From NCBI RefSeq assembly GCF_004362715.1, contig NZ_SNYC01000004.1, positions 1,178,001 to 1,242,000 on the forward strand: a stretch of DNA of 64,000 nt, given 5' to 3'. How positions within the stretch are numbered: position 1 is the first letter of the stretch; each line of letters opens with the position of its first letter. Shown here piece after piece: positions 35,689 to 44,866 of this stretch. This DNA is from Pedobacter metabolipauper. GTDB taxonomy: Bacteria > Bacteroidota > Bacteroidia > Sphingobacteriales > Sphingobacteriaceae. The position numbers and the translations under genes are program-made. The notes under the pieces are model-generated. The model saw only the letters and a program-made list of their open reading frames with translations. It ran no database searches and was not told the DNA's origin.

Positions 35689-38382
35689 TTATTTAGCCGC
35701 AGGCGATGTCATATTGCACTCAAAATGATAAGATCCAGAACCAATTTCCGTGTTATTTACGGTTTCTCTGCCATCTATAAGTATCGGAGCAGGCAAAGTT
35801 ACCGAAGCGGTGGTGTTTGCAGGAACCTGCACGTCCAGTTTAAACACGCCATTTTCTATCTTCCATGTCGAAGTAACCCATCCGTAAGGAGTATTCAGTT
35901 CGCCAGAAGCGCTGGTTAGCTTGCCTCCTGGTTTCGGGCTAATGCTAATCTTCTTGTAGCCTGGAACGGTAGGATCAGAGTTGATGCCAGCTATATTGCG
36001 GTACATCCAATCGCCAATGGCACCGTAGGCATAATGGTTGTATGAGTTCATATCCGGCGTTTGAAAGCTGCCATCGGGTTTAATCCCGTCCCATCTTTCC
36101 CAAATGGTAGTTGCACCCATCTTTACAGGATATAACCAGGAAGGATAACTTTCCTGCATCAGCAGGTTGTAGGCTACATCGGTATGGCCAAAGCGCGTAA
36201 GCACATGGCACAGGTATGGCGTACCTAAAAATCCGGTAGTGAGGTGGTTGCCATAGTCACGTATATTTCTTACCAGCCTGTCTGCTGCCGATTTCCGCAT
36301 CGCTTCGGGCAGCATGTCAAATTGCAAGGCCAAAACATAGGCCGTCTGCGTACTCGATACGAGTCTGCCATTCCCTGTCATGTATTCTTTGATAAAGGCA
36401 TCTTTAATGGCATGGAGCAATATGGTATACTTTTCTACATCGTCTTTTTTACCCAGTACCTGTGCGGCATTGATCATGATTTGAGTAGAGTGCGCATAGA
36501 AAGTTTGTGCAATCAGGTATTTATCGGTAACTGCCGCTCTGCCATCATTGTCATCTTCCGGACGGTAAAATAGCCAGTCTCCAAAGTGGGAACCCGTATT
36601 CCAAAGGTTATTCTTAGCGGCTGCGCTCATATAGCCGACCCATTTTTTCATGCTTTCATACTGCACCTCAAGGATGCGCTTGTCGCCATAAGCCACATAC
36701 ATGTCCCATGGAATGATGGTAGACACATCCGCCCATCCGGCAGAAGCCCCGTCATTGGCACCAATCACATTCGGGATCACGTGAGGGATCAGTCCGCTGG
36801 GCTGCTGATCTGCCTGTACGTCTTTCATCCACTTGGTAAAGAAGCCGGCTACATCCATATTGTAAGCCGCAGTATTTGCAAAAGCCTGTGCATCGCCAGT
36901 CCAGCCCAATCTCTCGTCACGCTGCGGACAATCGGTAGGGACATCGACAAAGTTTCCTTTTTGTCCCCATTCAATATTGTGCTGCAGTTGGTTAAGTAAA
37001 GGGTTGGAGGTAGAGAACTTACCCGTAACTTCCATATCAGAGTAAATGGCAACGGCAGTAAGGTCTTCTGATTTTAGTTCACCAGGATAGCCTTCTACCT
37101 TTACATATCTGAATCCCTGGAAGGTGAAGTGAGGTTCAAACACTTGTTCCGTATTTTCTTTAAGGATGTAAACATTTTGAGCTTTTGCAGTTCTCAGGTT
37201 TACGGTATAGAAGTCGCCCGCTTTGGTCAGCACTTCGGCATGGCTCAGCGTAATGCGCGTACCTGCCGGCCCTTTAGCCTTAAGCATGACCCATCCAACG
37301 AGGTTCTGTCCAAAGTCAACGACCGTTTCACCTTTTGGCGTTTTAAATACTTTTAAGGCTTTAAATTGTTCATGCTTACTTACCATGGGGCCGCTCATCC
37401 CTACAAGCTGCTCTGTTCCTTTTTCTACAATGCGGACATTTGTCCAGGATTGATCTTCGGTATATCCAGCTGTATTCCAGCCTGACTTCTCTTGTCTGGC
37501 GTCATAAGTTTCACCATCATAAATGTCTGAAGCCATAATTGGCCCGTAGGCAGTTTTCCAGCTTTCATCGGTATGGATAGATTCTTTAGTTCCATCCGTG
37601 TATTCTATTTCCAGCTGCATCAGCAAAGCCCTGGTATCGCCATAAACCCTGCGCTGGTGTCCAAAACCAATCCTTCCCTTAAACCAGCCATCACCTACAA
37701 CTACACCGATGGCATTTGTACCGGTTTTTAAAGAAGCGGTAACATCATAAACCTGGTATTGAAGATGTTTCCGATAGCTGGTCCATCCAGGGGCAAAGTA
37801 GCTGTCGCCTACACGCTGGCCGTTGATATGCGCTTCGTACAAACCTTTCACGGTCATGTAGGCCAGTGCCGATTTAATTTTCTTTTTGAGGATAAAAGCT
37901 TTCCGGAACAAAGGGCTTCTGGCCGAGGTATCGGTAGTACTAACGGAAATCCATTGAGCGGTCCAGTCTGCCGCTTTCAGGCCTGTCTGCCAATACTGAA
38001 CATCGCTCCATGCAGAAGTATTGCCATGATTGTCTTTAACCTTTACCTGCCAGAAGTATCGTTTTTTAGACTGCAGTTCTGGTCCGGCATAGGGGATGAG
38101 CACCGACTGATCTGATTTTGCAGATCCTGTCCATACAATTCCTTTTCCGGATGCCAGGTTATTTTTATTTGTGCCAACCCGGATGTCATAGCTGGCTTGT
38201 ATGGTGTTCTTTAAGGTCGATTTTATTTTCCAGCTTAATCTTGGTGCCGGAGCATCTACTGACAAAGGATTGCTGAGCTGTTCAACTTTAAGGTCGCTAA
38301 CGCTGATTTTCTGGGTAAAGCCGGTAAGGCTTGAAACAAGTAATACAGTTAGCAGTAAACTTTTGATGGTTAGGTTATTCAT
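35689..38382 (-). CDS. glycoside hydrolase family 78 alpha-L-rhamnosidase
   Basis: An 897-residue secreted enzyme (signal IKSLLLTVLLVSSLTGFTQ). The order is an Ig-like N-terminal domain (APRLSWKIKS), a carbohydrate-binding region (GLYEAHINGQRVGDSYFAPG), a concanavalin-like domain, the (alpha/alpha)6 catalytic barrel with DCPQRDERLGWTGD (residues 484 onward; E490 of RDE is the probable general acid) and TTIWERWDGIKP, and a C-terminal beta domain. It hydrolyses terminal alpha-L-rhamnosyl bonds with inversion. It is first in the two-gene rhamnosidase operon. Having GH78 and GH106 together suggests a substrate with rhamnose in more than one linkage. Confidence 0.92.
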   Translation of the reverse strand: MNNLTIKSLLLTVLLVSSLTGFTQKISVSDLKVEQLSNPLSVDAPAPRLSWKIKSTLKNTIQASYDIRVGTNKNNLASGKGIVWTGSAKSDQSVLIPYAGPELQSKKRYFWQVKVKDNHGNTSAWSDVQYWQTGLKAADWTAQWISVSTTDTSARSPLFRKAFILKKKIKSALAYMTVKGLYEAHINGQRVGDSYFAPGWTSYRKHLQYQVYDVTASLKTGTNAIGVVVGDGWFKGRIGFGHQRRVYGDTRALLMQLEIEYTDGTKESIHTDESWKTAYGPIMASDIYDGETYDARQEKSGWNTAGYTEDQSWTNVRIVEKGTEQLVGMSGPMVSKHEQFKALKVFKTPKGETVVDFGQNLVGWVMLKAKGPAGTRITLSHAEVLTKAGDFYTVNLRTAKAQNVYILKENTEQVFEPHFTFQGFRYVKVEGYPGELKSEDLTAVAIYSDMEVTGKFSTSNPLLNQLQHNIEWGQKGNFVDVPTDCPQRDERLGWTGDAQAFANTAAYNMDVAGFFTKWMKDVQADQQPSGLIPHVIPNVIGANDGASAGWADVSTIIPWDMYVAYGDKRILEVQYESMKKWVGYMSAAAKNNLWNTGSHFGDWLFYRPEDDNDGRAAVTDKYLIAQTFYAHSTQIMINAAQVLGKKDDVEKYTILLHAIKDAFIKEYMTGNGRLVSSTQTAYVLALQFDMLPEAMRKSAADRLVRNIRDYGNHLTTGFLGTPYLCHVLTRFGHTDVAYNLLMQESYPSWLYPVKMGATTIWERWDGIKPDGSFQTPDMNSYNHYAYGAIGDWMYRNIAGINSDPTVPGYKKISISPKPGGKLTSASGELNTPYGWVTSTWKIENGVFKLDVQVPANTTASVTLPAPILIDGRETVNNTEIGSGSYHFECNMTSPAAK

Positions 38383-39207
38383 GATGGCACGTTATATTCG
38401 GATTCCCCTAATATGCGTAGTTATTTTCAAATTGGCATCATGAACTGTCCTGCTTCCGGAAAGCCGTTTGAAATTCCATCGCCTTACTATTTTCCATTGA
38501 TTAAAATGGACGTTTATACTCAAATAATTGCTAAAATTCTGTGATAAACTTAAAGTTAAATATGCGATTTATTGTTTAAAAAAAAGCAGTACTTATCAAT
38601 GATGAAATGATCAGGCCAGCGTAAATGGCGACATCAATATCGATTGCTATTTGGCAGCAGATCGGAGGCATATGTGTTCGATATTGGGCTACATTGGATC
38701 CAACCAGAATATAGGTTAAATCCACGTCAATTCCAAGTATTTACGGGAATACTTGGAATCAACATGGAACCGACTTGGATAACACTTGGATTCAATGTAC
38801 ACGCATGTTCGGGACGTGTGCCGTCAAACCACAGCCTAAATAGGCACCTATATAAATTTTTATCAAACGGAGGTGTCGCAGTAATTATTTAATGACCAAT
38901 ATTTCAGGGATCTAAATACAGTAAAATTGAACAGCTCTTTTTTTGTTAACTAAAAATTAATACATGCTTGAGTATTGCTGTTTTTACCTGGCTTAAAATG
39001 ACTGTAATAATTTGCTTATGTTATTGTGTTAATATCTAAAAAATTAAAGATGTATAACGGATGTATGTTCGCTGATTGATTATTTCGTTATCAAATATAA
39101 CCCTATAGTTATTTTTTGGCGGTAAAAACTTATAAAACCATAGGGAGTATAAATCCGTAAGTTTCCAAATAATTGCGCTGGGAACGTCAAAAGCTAACTT
39201 AAGATTT
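38383..39207. other. 825-bp gene-free region with palindromes and TTGGA repeats
   Basis: This divergent region between the GH78 gene and the second sigma gene has no convincing coding sequence. It contains a 10-bp palindrome TTGGATCCAA (38694-38703), a perfect 12-bp inverted repeat ATTCCAAGTATT/AATACTTGGAAT with a 6-nt loop (38730-38759), and further ACTTGGA copies to about 38795. Closer to the sigma gene CCCTATAGTT (39101-39110) and AACCATAGGG (39136-39145) form a 10-bp stem with one mismatch. These may be regulator sites or the remains of a mobile element. Confidence 0.4.
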
Positions 39208-39792
39208 GTGAAGGTAAACGAGTATAAAAATTTGTCCGATGCGGAGTTATGTGAATTGTTAAGCACATCTGATACACTTGCTTTTACTGAGCTCATGACG
39301 AGGTATGAACGGTTAATTTATAATCATGCCACCAACATCTTAAGAGATACAGACCAGGCAAGGGATGTTGTCCAGGAGTTGTTCATTTGGGTGTGGGACA
39401 ATCATAAAGTGCTTACTTATAATTTAAATTTTGCATCGTTCTTATACAGCAGCATCCGGAACAAGATCATTGATTTGATCCGGCATGAGAAAGTGAAGGT
39501 GAAGTACTTAAATACCCTTCCGGATTTTATGAAGACGGGTGTTGCAGAGACAGATCATTTGATACGTGCTAAAAACTTTCAGTCGATCATAGAGCGTGAA
39601 CTTTCGGCAATGCCGGAAAAGATGAGGCAAGTATTTGAGATGAGCCGAAATCAGAACCTGTCAAATAAAGAGATTGCCGAGAAACTTGACATTTCGCAAA
39701 GAACTGTTGAGGGGCACATTACCAATGCATTGAAAATGTTAAGAAAGAACCTCGGACTTTTCAAGTATTTGATTTTTATCATATTTTATTAA
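39208..39792 (+). CDS. ECF sigma-70 factor (locus 2)
   Basis: A 194-residue FecI-like sigma factor starting at GTG; no upstream ATG is available in frame. Region 2 is ALAFTELMTRYERLIYNHA-like (TLAFTELMTRYERLIYNHAT) with DTDQARDVVQELFIWVWDN. Region 4 is LSAMPEKMRQVFEMSRNQNL followed by SNKEIAEKLDISQRTVEGHI. It is 166 bp upstream of its FecR partner and begins a plus-strand SusC/SusD locus, mirror-image to locus 1. It should respond to a different ligand than the locus 1 sigma, since the paired FecR and SusC proteins differ. Confidence 0.92.
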   Translation: MKVNEYKNLSDAELCELLSTSDTLAFTELMTRYERLIYNHATNILRDTDQARDVVQELFIWVWDNHKVLTYNLNFASFLYSSIRNKIIDLIRHEKVKVKYLNTLPDFMKTGVAETDHLIRAKNFQSIIERELSAMPEKMRQVFEMSRNQNLSNKEIAEKLDISQRTVEGHITNALKMLRKNLGLFKYLIFIIFY

Positions 39793-39958
39793 ACCTATCC
39801 GCAGTATACCTGCACTGCAGTTCCCGCTACTCTTTTTGCTTCATTTGAAAGGTAAGTCCTGAAATAAAAATAGCCTCCGAAAAAATAATTCATTTTTATT
39901 CGCGTGTGCCAGGGGGGCTTTGACGTCATGTATTTATGAATCCCTTATAATTATTTAA

Positions 39959-41095
39959 ATGAACACAAACGATATAAAAGAACTGTTGGAGAGATACGCA
40001 AATAACCAGTGTACAGCACTGGAAGTTGCGTATGTTGAATCCTGGTATTCGGAACTGTCGAAATATACTCATGAAACTCCTGCAGAGACTGTAGAAAGAG
40101 ATACCGCTATATCTCATCACAATGTATTGGATCACATTAAGAAACAAGCAAAGATTATCGCGCTTCCCAATCGCTTCACTAGTATAGCTGCAGCGGCAAT
40201 CCTGGTGATGCTTGGAATGGGTATGTTCATTTATTATTCACATAGCCTGGATACCAACAGCTATGCCAATGACATTAAACCGGGAAGTGATCAGGCCATC
40301 CTTACGCTGGCAAATGGTAAAAAAATAAACCTGAGTAATGCAGGCAATGGAAACCTGGCCGTACAGGCGGGTGTTCAGATCATTAAGACCAATGCAGGTC
40401 AGCTTACCTTTCAAATCACAAACCTGGATGAAAGTTCAGGAGATTATATTGTTGAAACCCCTCGTGGAGGGCAATTTCAAATCGTCTTGCCGGATGGCAC
40501 CAAAGTTTGGCTCAACGCCGCTTCCTCACTAAAACTCCCATCAACTTATGTTTCTCAAAAACAGCGAAAAGTTGAACTGAGCGGCGAAGCCTACTTTGAA
40601 GTTACTAAAGACAAGTCACATCCTTTTGTAGTGGTAACCGCTAGCCAGGAGGTGACTGTTTTGGGCACACATTTCGATGTGAATGCGTATGATGATGAAG
40701 TAGATACGAAAACTACTTTGCTGGAAGGATCCGTTAAGGTATTGGCTTTGGACGGCTCTCAAACAGAAAAAACTGCACTACTTAAACCTGGTGAGCAGTC
40801 CGTATTAAATCAGCAATCTCTCAAAACTGTAGCAGTAAATGCAGAACAGATTGTCGCCTGGAAAAATGGATTTTTTCAATTTTATCGTGCAGACATTAAG
40901 ACCGTCATGAGACAACTTGCGCGTTGGTACGATGTGCAGGTTGTCTTTGAAGGCAACCTTCCAAAGAAAGAATTTACAGGAGAAATTTACAGGGATCTAA
41001 CGGCTTCACAAGCGTTGAACTTGTTGAATTACTTCAATGTGAATTTTAAGATTGAAGGAAAAGTAATTACCGTAATCGGTAAAAAAGGAGTATAG
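39959..41095 (+). CDS. FecR family anti-sigma factor (locus 2)
   Basis: A 378-residue anti-sigma factor. The short cytoplasmic part (about 65 residues) precedes the membrane helix FTSIAAAAILVMLGMGMFIY. The periplasmic FecR domain is clear (GQFQIVLPDGTKVWLNAASS, KVELSGEAYFEVTKDKSHPF), and the C-terminal DUF4974 part is FYRADIKTVMRQLARWYDVQ. It has the same domain order as the locus 1 FecR but is clearly a distinct protein. It controls the sigma factor upstream and receives the signal from the STN domain of the SusC protein downstream. Confidence 0.95.
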   Translation: MNTNDIKELLERYANNQCTALEVAYVESWYSELSKYTHETPAETVERDTAISHHNVLDHIKKQAKIIALPNRFTSIAAAAILVMLGMGMFIYYSHSLDTNSYANDIKPGSDQAILTLANGKKINLSNAGNGNLAVQAGVQIIKTNAGQLTFQITNLDESSGDYIVETPRGGQFQIVLPDGTKVWLNAASSLKLPSTYVSQKQRKVELSGEAYFEVTKDKSHPFVVVTASQEVTVLGTHFDVNAYDDEVDTKTTLLEGSVKVLALDGSQTEKTALLKPGEQSVLNQQSLKTVAVNAEQIVAWKNGFFQFYRADIKTVMRQLARWYDVQVVFEGNLPKKEFTGEIYRDLTASQALNLLNYFNVNFKIEGKVITVIGKKGV

Positions 41096-41390
41096 GTTAC
41101 TGTCTGATCATCATCCCTCGATGATACCGCTCTTAGACGTCCATGATGGTAAAGTACAATTTGTCCTGTAGGGGCAGGGAGTAAGCAGTTCTAAACTGCA
41201 AAGTAATAAAAAATAGTAGTGCAAAACATTGCAGGAATTGGGATCGTAACCGGATCACCAAAAGACTGAATTATATCCTGCAGTGGGGATGAGAATCATT
41301 CGTGAATTAATATATATCAACTAACAAAACCTAAATCGCAACAAAATGGGATCACATTTACGAAAGATAAGTTGAAAGCAGCAGAGGTGG

Positions 41391-41431
41391 CTTAAAGAAA
41401 TAAGCCGGAAAGTGTTGACGCACAATCCGGC
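41391..41431 (-). terminator. intrinsic terminator antisense to the susC leader (locus 2)
   Basis: On the minus strand GCCGGA-TT-GTG, a CGTCAA loop, CAC-TT-TCCGGC (41431-41404), followed by the T-rich stretch TTATTTCTTT. There is no minus-strand gene to serve. It matches the antisense terminator in locus 1. Confidence 0.5.
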
Positions 41432-41511
41432 AGTAGCTTGAGTTAACCTCCCACGCAGATTTAAATCTGACCGTGGTAATAATTTGGACAACTATTGATT
41501 ATCAACTCAAA
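41391..41511 (-). ncRNA. putative cis-antisense RNA opposite the locus 2 susC leader
   Basis: TACTTTTG on the minus strand (41525-41518) fits the -7 element and, as in locus 1, abuts the susC start codon. With the terminator above, a transcript of about 120 nt is predicted. No -33 TTG is visible. Confidence 0.3.
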
Positions 41512-41524
41512 CCGAACCAAAAGT

Positions 41525-44500
41525 ATGTATAAAAATGCTTTTAACCTAGGCATGCCGTTTTATGGGCTGCCTAAAAAACTATTATTAATTATGAAGCTAA
41601 CCACTTTCATATTAATTATTTCATTGGTACAAGTAAGTGCCAAATCATTCAGCCAGATTAGCCTGAATGAGAATAATAAATCTATTATTGAAGTCCTGGA
41701 AAAGGTCAAGAAACAAAGTGGCTTTGTTTTTCTATATGATTACAATGAGCTTAAAGATGTTAAGGTCAATGTGAGTGTCAATAACGCTTCGATTTCAACA
41801 GCCTTAAATTCTATCTTAAAATCACTGCCTTTAGAATACAAGATGAGTGGTGCTAAAACGATCGCTATTGTTGTTAAAGAGCCTTCATTTATAGACCGGA
41901 TCATTGACCGGATTGCAGCCATTGATGTAAAAGGAAGAATTGTAAATGACAAGGGGGAACCTTTGGTTGGTGCAAGTGTGACCGTTAAAGGTACGAACAA
42001 AAGCACGAAGACCAATGATAAAGGAGAGTTTTATCTTCCAAATGTAGATGATAAAGCGACACTTCAAATTTCTTATATCGGATATGGTAATCTTGAAATC
42101 GCTGGTTCTGCAGATATGGGTGACTTGAAGTTGAGCGAAGTTAATGAAGATCTGAAAGAAATAGAGATTAATGCTGGTTATTACACTGTAACCGATAGAG
42201 AAAGAACAGGCAGCATCTCGAGAGTTACATCAGAGACTATAGCTAAACAACCTATAAACAATCCTCTACAGGCACTGCAAGGAAGAGTTCCTGGCGTTGT
42301 GATTGAGCAAACTACAGGTGTTCCGGGAGGTGGCTTTAATGTCCAAATTCGAGGCAGAAGCAGTATTAATGCTGCCGCAGTTGGAAACAACCCATTATAC
42401 GTTATTGATGGGGTAAACTATCCTTCCTCAAATATTTCTTCCCCTGCTGCATCTTCAGCCCTTTTAAATACTATAGGAGTAAATCCATTGAGTAACATCA
42501 ATCCTTATGATATTGAGAGTATTGAGATTCTTAAAGATGCTGATGCCACAGCAATATACGGTTCAAGGGGAGCAAATGGTGTCATTTTAATTACTACGAA
42601 AAAAGGAAAAAGTGGGGATACAAGGATTAATATGGACATAACTCAAGGTTTTAATAAAGTAGGACATCGCCTTGATCTTTTAAATACAGAACAATATTTG
42701 GAGATGCGTCGTGAAGCTTTTAAGAATGATGGACTCGTTCCAGGAGCCCTTGATTATGACGTTAATGGAACATGGGATTCAACTAAATATACAGATTGGC
42801 AAAAGGAGATAATTGGTGGAACTGCTAATACTTCGAATGCTACTTTAAATATATCTGGTGGCACACAAAAAAGTAATTATATAATTGGTGTAAATTATTA
42901 CAGAGAAGGCACTGTTTTTCCCGGAAATTTTGGGTTGAACAGAGTATCTGTACATTCTAATTTGAACTTTGGATCTGCAAACAATCGTTTCTATGCCAGT
43001 TTCACCTCAAATTACAGCCGTACAAAAAGTAATCTATTGCGTAATGATCTCACTGGAAGAATTTTATTATCTCCAAATGCCCCCAATCTTTTTGATGAGT
43101 ATGGCAATGTAAATTGGGCAAATGGAGCCTTTAACACAAATCCAGCTGCATTACTTTTTAGAACATATAATTCTGGAACTGATAATATAATTGGTAATCT
43201 AAATATAAATTATCGCATAGCTAATAATTTGGTTTTTAAAGCGTCAGTAGGATATACAAATGTCAGAAGGAATGAACTAGCAAAAATTCCGTTAGTTGCT
43301 TACGCACCAAGCACTGCTCCAACTGCTAACAGTAGGATTTCGGATTTCTCAAATAACTTTACTAGCTCTTTAATTGCAGAGCCTCAATTGACTTATAGTA
43401 TGAAATTAGGCTTAGGTGAATTAAATGCTTTAATTGGTGGGAGTTTTCAGGAAGATTATAGATCTATTAGCAATATTCGCGGTAGAGGATTCACGAGCGA
43501 TGCCTTAATGGAGAACATTGCATCTGCAAGCACTCTAGCTGCAAATGGTGTTTCTTATGCACAATATCGCTACGTGGCGGTGTTTGCACGATTAAATTAC
43601 AATTTGCAGAGCAAATATCTCATAAATTTAACAGCAAGACGAGATGGCTCTAGCAGATTTGGGGATGGTAAACAATTTGCAAATTTTGGAGCAATTGGAG
43701 CCGCTTGGATATTTTCTGAAGAGAGTACAATTAAACAGAGGTTATCTTTTCTAAGTTTGGGAAAATTAAGGGTAAGTTATGGTATTACTGGGAATGATCA
43801 AATTCCTGATTATGGATATTTGCAATTATGGTCTTCTCAAGATTCCTATCAAGGAGTTTCAACACTTTCGCCAAGTAGGATTGCAAATCGGGCTTTTTCT
43901 TGGGAAACAAATAAAAAGGCTGAAATAGCTCTGCAATTAGGTTTTATTCAAAATCGAATCACTTTAGAATCTTCATATTATTGGAACCGTTCTTCAAACC
44001 AGTTGGTGCCTCAATCCTTACCTTTAAGTACAGGTAATGGTTCTATTATAGCAAATCTACCGGCGACTGTTCGGAATTCTGGTTTGGAATTTTTCACAAA
44101 CTTCAAGGTTTTAGGCACATCGGAGTGGGAGTGGACATCAGGAATTAATTTGACTATTCCCAAAAATAAATTGATTTCTTATCCTGGAGGCTTGGCAAAT
44201 TCTGGTTATGCAAGCACTTATATAGTTGGTGAACCACTATCAATTAATATAACTTACAATATTAGAGGAGTTAATCCAGAAACAGGCTTATATGATATAC
44301 AAGATGTTGATGGAAATGGGATACTTAATGCAAGTGATCGCTATGTTGCTAAATTTTTGGGCCAAAAATATTATGGTGGATTTCAAAATACATTACGCTA
44401 CAGAGAATTTACATTAGATTTCTTATTTTCATTTAATAAACAGACTGGATTGGATTACAAAAGTTCAGTAGTAAATCCTGGTTATTTTGATTCATCAACT

Positions 44501-44857
44501 AATGCATCTGTAAATCAGCCTGTTTTAGTTCTTGAACGGTGGCAGCAACCTGGTAATCAAACTAGTGCTCAGAAGTTTAGTACAACTGTTAGTTCTTTAA
44601 ATAGCTATAGTTCATTAGCGAATACGCAAGGGACATTTGTCACTGATGCATCTTACATAAGATTGAAGAACTTATCATTTTCTTATAAATTTCCTAGAAA
44701 ATTTTTGGAATCACTAAAAATAGTTGACGCCAAGCTAAGCCTTCAAGGACAGAATATTTTTACTTTAACAAATTATGTTGGACTAGATCCAGAAACCAGA
44801 ACGATGTCCTTACCTCCTTTAAGAGCCTTATCCTTAGGTTTAAATCTTACTTTTTAA
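41525..44857 (+). CDS. SusC/RagA family TonB-linked outer-membrane transporter with STN domain (locus 2)
   Basis: About 1110 residues. The frame is open from a TTG at 41495, but the ATG at 41525 (MYKNAFNLGMPF) is the better start. After the signal (FILIISLVQVSAKSFSQ) come the STN domain (ISLNENNKSIIEVLEKVKKQ), a carboxypeptidase-like domain (VKGRIVNDKGEPLVGASVTV), the plug (VIDGVNYP, then ADATAIYGSRGANGVILITT) and the barrel, ending RALSLGLNLTF. The first third has ordinary base composition, but from about 42.5 kb the sequence is visibly AT-rich (28% GC over 43141-43200 by hand count, against 43% over 40561-40620). This suggests that the barrel part came from a different source. Substrate unknown. 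Confidence 0.94.
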   Translation: MYKNAFNLGMPFYGLPKKLLLIMKLTTFILIISLVQVSAKSFSQISLNENNKSIIEVLEKVKKQSGFVFLYDYNELKDVKVNVSVNNASISTALNSILKSLPLEYKMSGAKTIAIVVKEPSFIDRIIDRIAAIDVKGRIVNDKGEPLVGASVTVKGTNKSTKTNDKGEFYLPNVDDKATLQISYIGYGNLEIAGSADMGDLKLSEVNEDLKEIEINAGYYTVTDRERTGSISRVTSETIAKQPINNPLQALQGRVPGVVIEQTTGVPGGGFNVQIRGRSSINAAAVGNNPLYVIDGVNYPSSNISSPAASSALLNTIGVNPLSNINPYDIESIEILKDADATAIYGSRGANGVILITTKKGKSGDTRINMDITQGFNKVGHRLDLLNTEQYLEMRREAFKNDGLVPGALDYDVNGTWDSTKYTDWQKEIIGGTANTSNATLNISGGTQKSNYIIGVNYYREGTVFPGNFGLNRVSVHSNLNFGSANNRFYASFTSNYSRTKSNLLRNDLTGRILLSPNAPNLFDEYGNVNWANGAFNTNPAALLFRTYNSGTDNIIGNLNINYRIANNLVFKASVGYTNVRRNELAKIPLVAYAPSTAPTANSRISDFSNNFTSSLIAEPQLTYSMKLGLGELNALIGGSFQEDYRSISNIRGRGFTSDALMENIASASTLAANGVSYAQYRYVAVFARLNYNLQSKYLINLTARRDGSSRFGDGKQFANFGAIGAAWIFSEESTIKQRLSFLSLGKLRVSYGITGNDQIPDYGYLQLWSSQDSYQGVSTLSPSRIANRAFSWETNKKAEIALQLGFIQNRITLESSYYWNRSSNQLVPQSLPLSTGNGSIIANLPATVRNSGLEFFTNFKVLGTSEWEWTSGINLTIPKNKLISYPGGLANSGYASTYIVGEPLSINITYNIRGVNPETGLYDIQDVDGNGILNASDRYVAKFLGQKYYGGFQNTLRYREFTLDFLFSFNKQTGLDYKSSVVNPGYFDSSTNASVNQPVLVLERWQQPGNQTSAQKFSTTVSSLNSYSSLANTQGTFVTDASYIRLKNLSFSYKFPRKFLESLKIVDAKLSLQGQNIFTLTNYVGLDPETRTMSLPPLRALSLGLNLTF

Positions 44858-44866
44858 TCGACCAAT

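Larger units (their letters stand above)
41096..41524. other. 429-bp susC leader region (locus 2)
   Basis: No gene. It contains a palindrome CAGATTTAAATCTG (41456-41469) inside a larger stem CCAC (41451-41454)/GTGG (41473-41476), which may be a regulator site or an RNA structure, and an intrinsic terminator on the minus strand (41391-41431). A tiny frame (MGSHLRKIS, from 41347) is too short to call. Confidence 0.45.

Noticed and set aside
38644..38892. 82-codon open frame on the plus strand in the gene-free region
   Set aside because: It runs through the TTGGA palindromes, has no ribosome-site or promoter context and no recognisable domain; the frame is better explained by chance.
39036..39296. 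86-codon minus-strand frame overlapping the second sigma gene
   Set aside because: It lies antisense to the conserved start of the ECF sigma factor and is AT-rich noise elsewhere.
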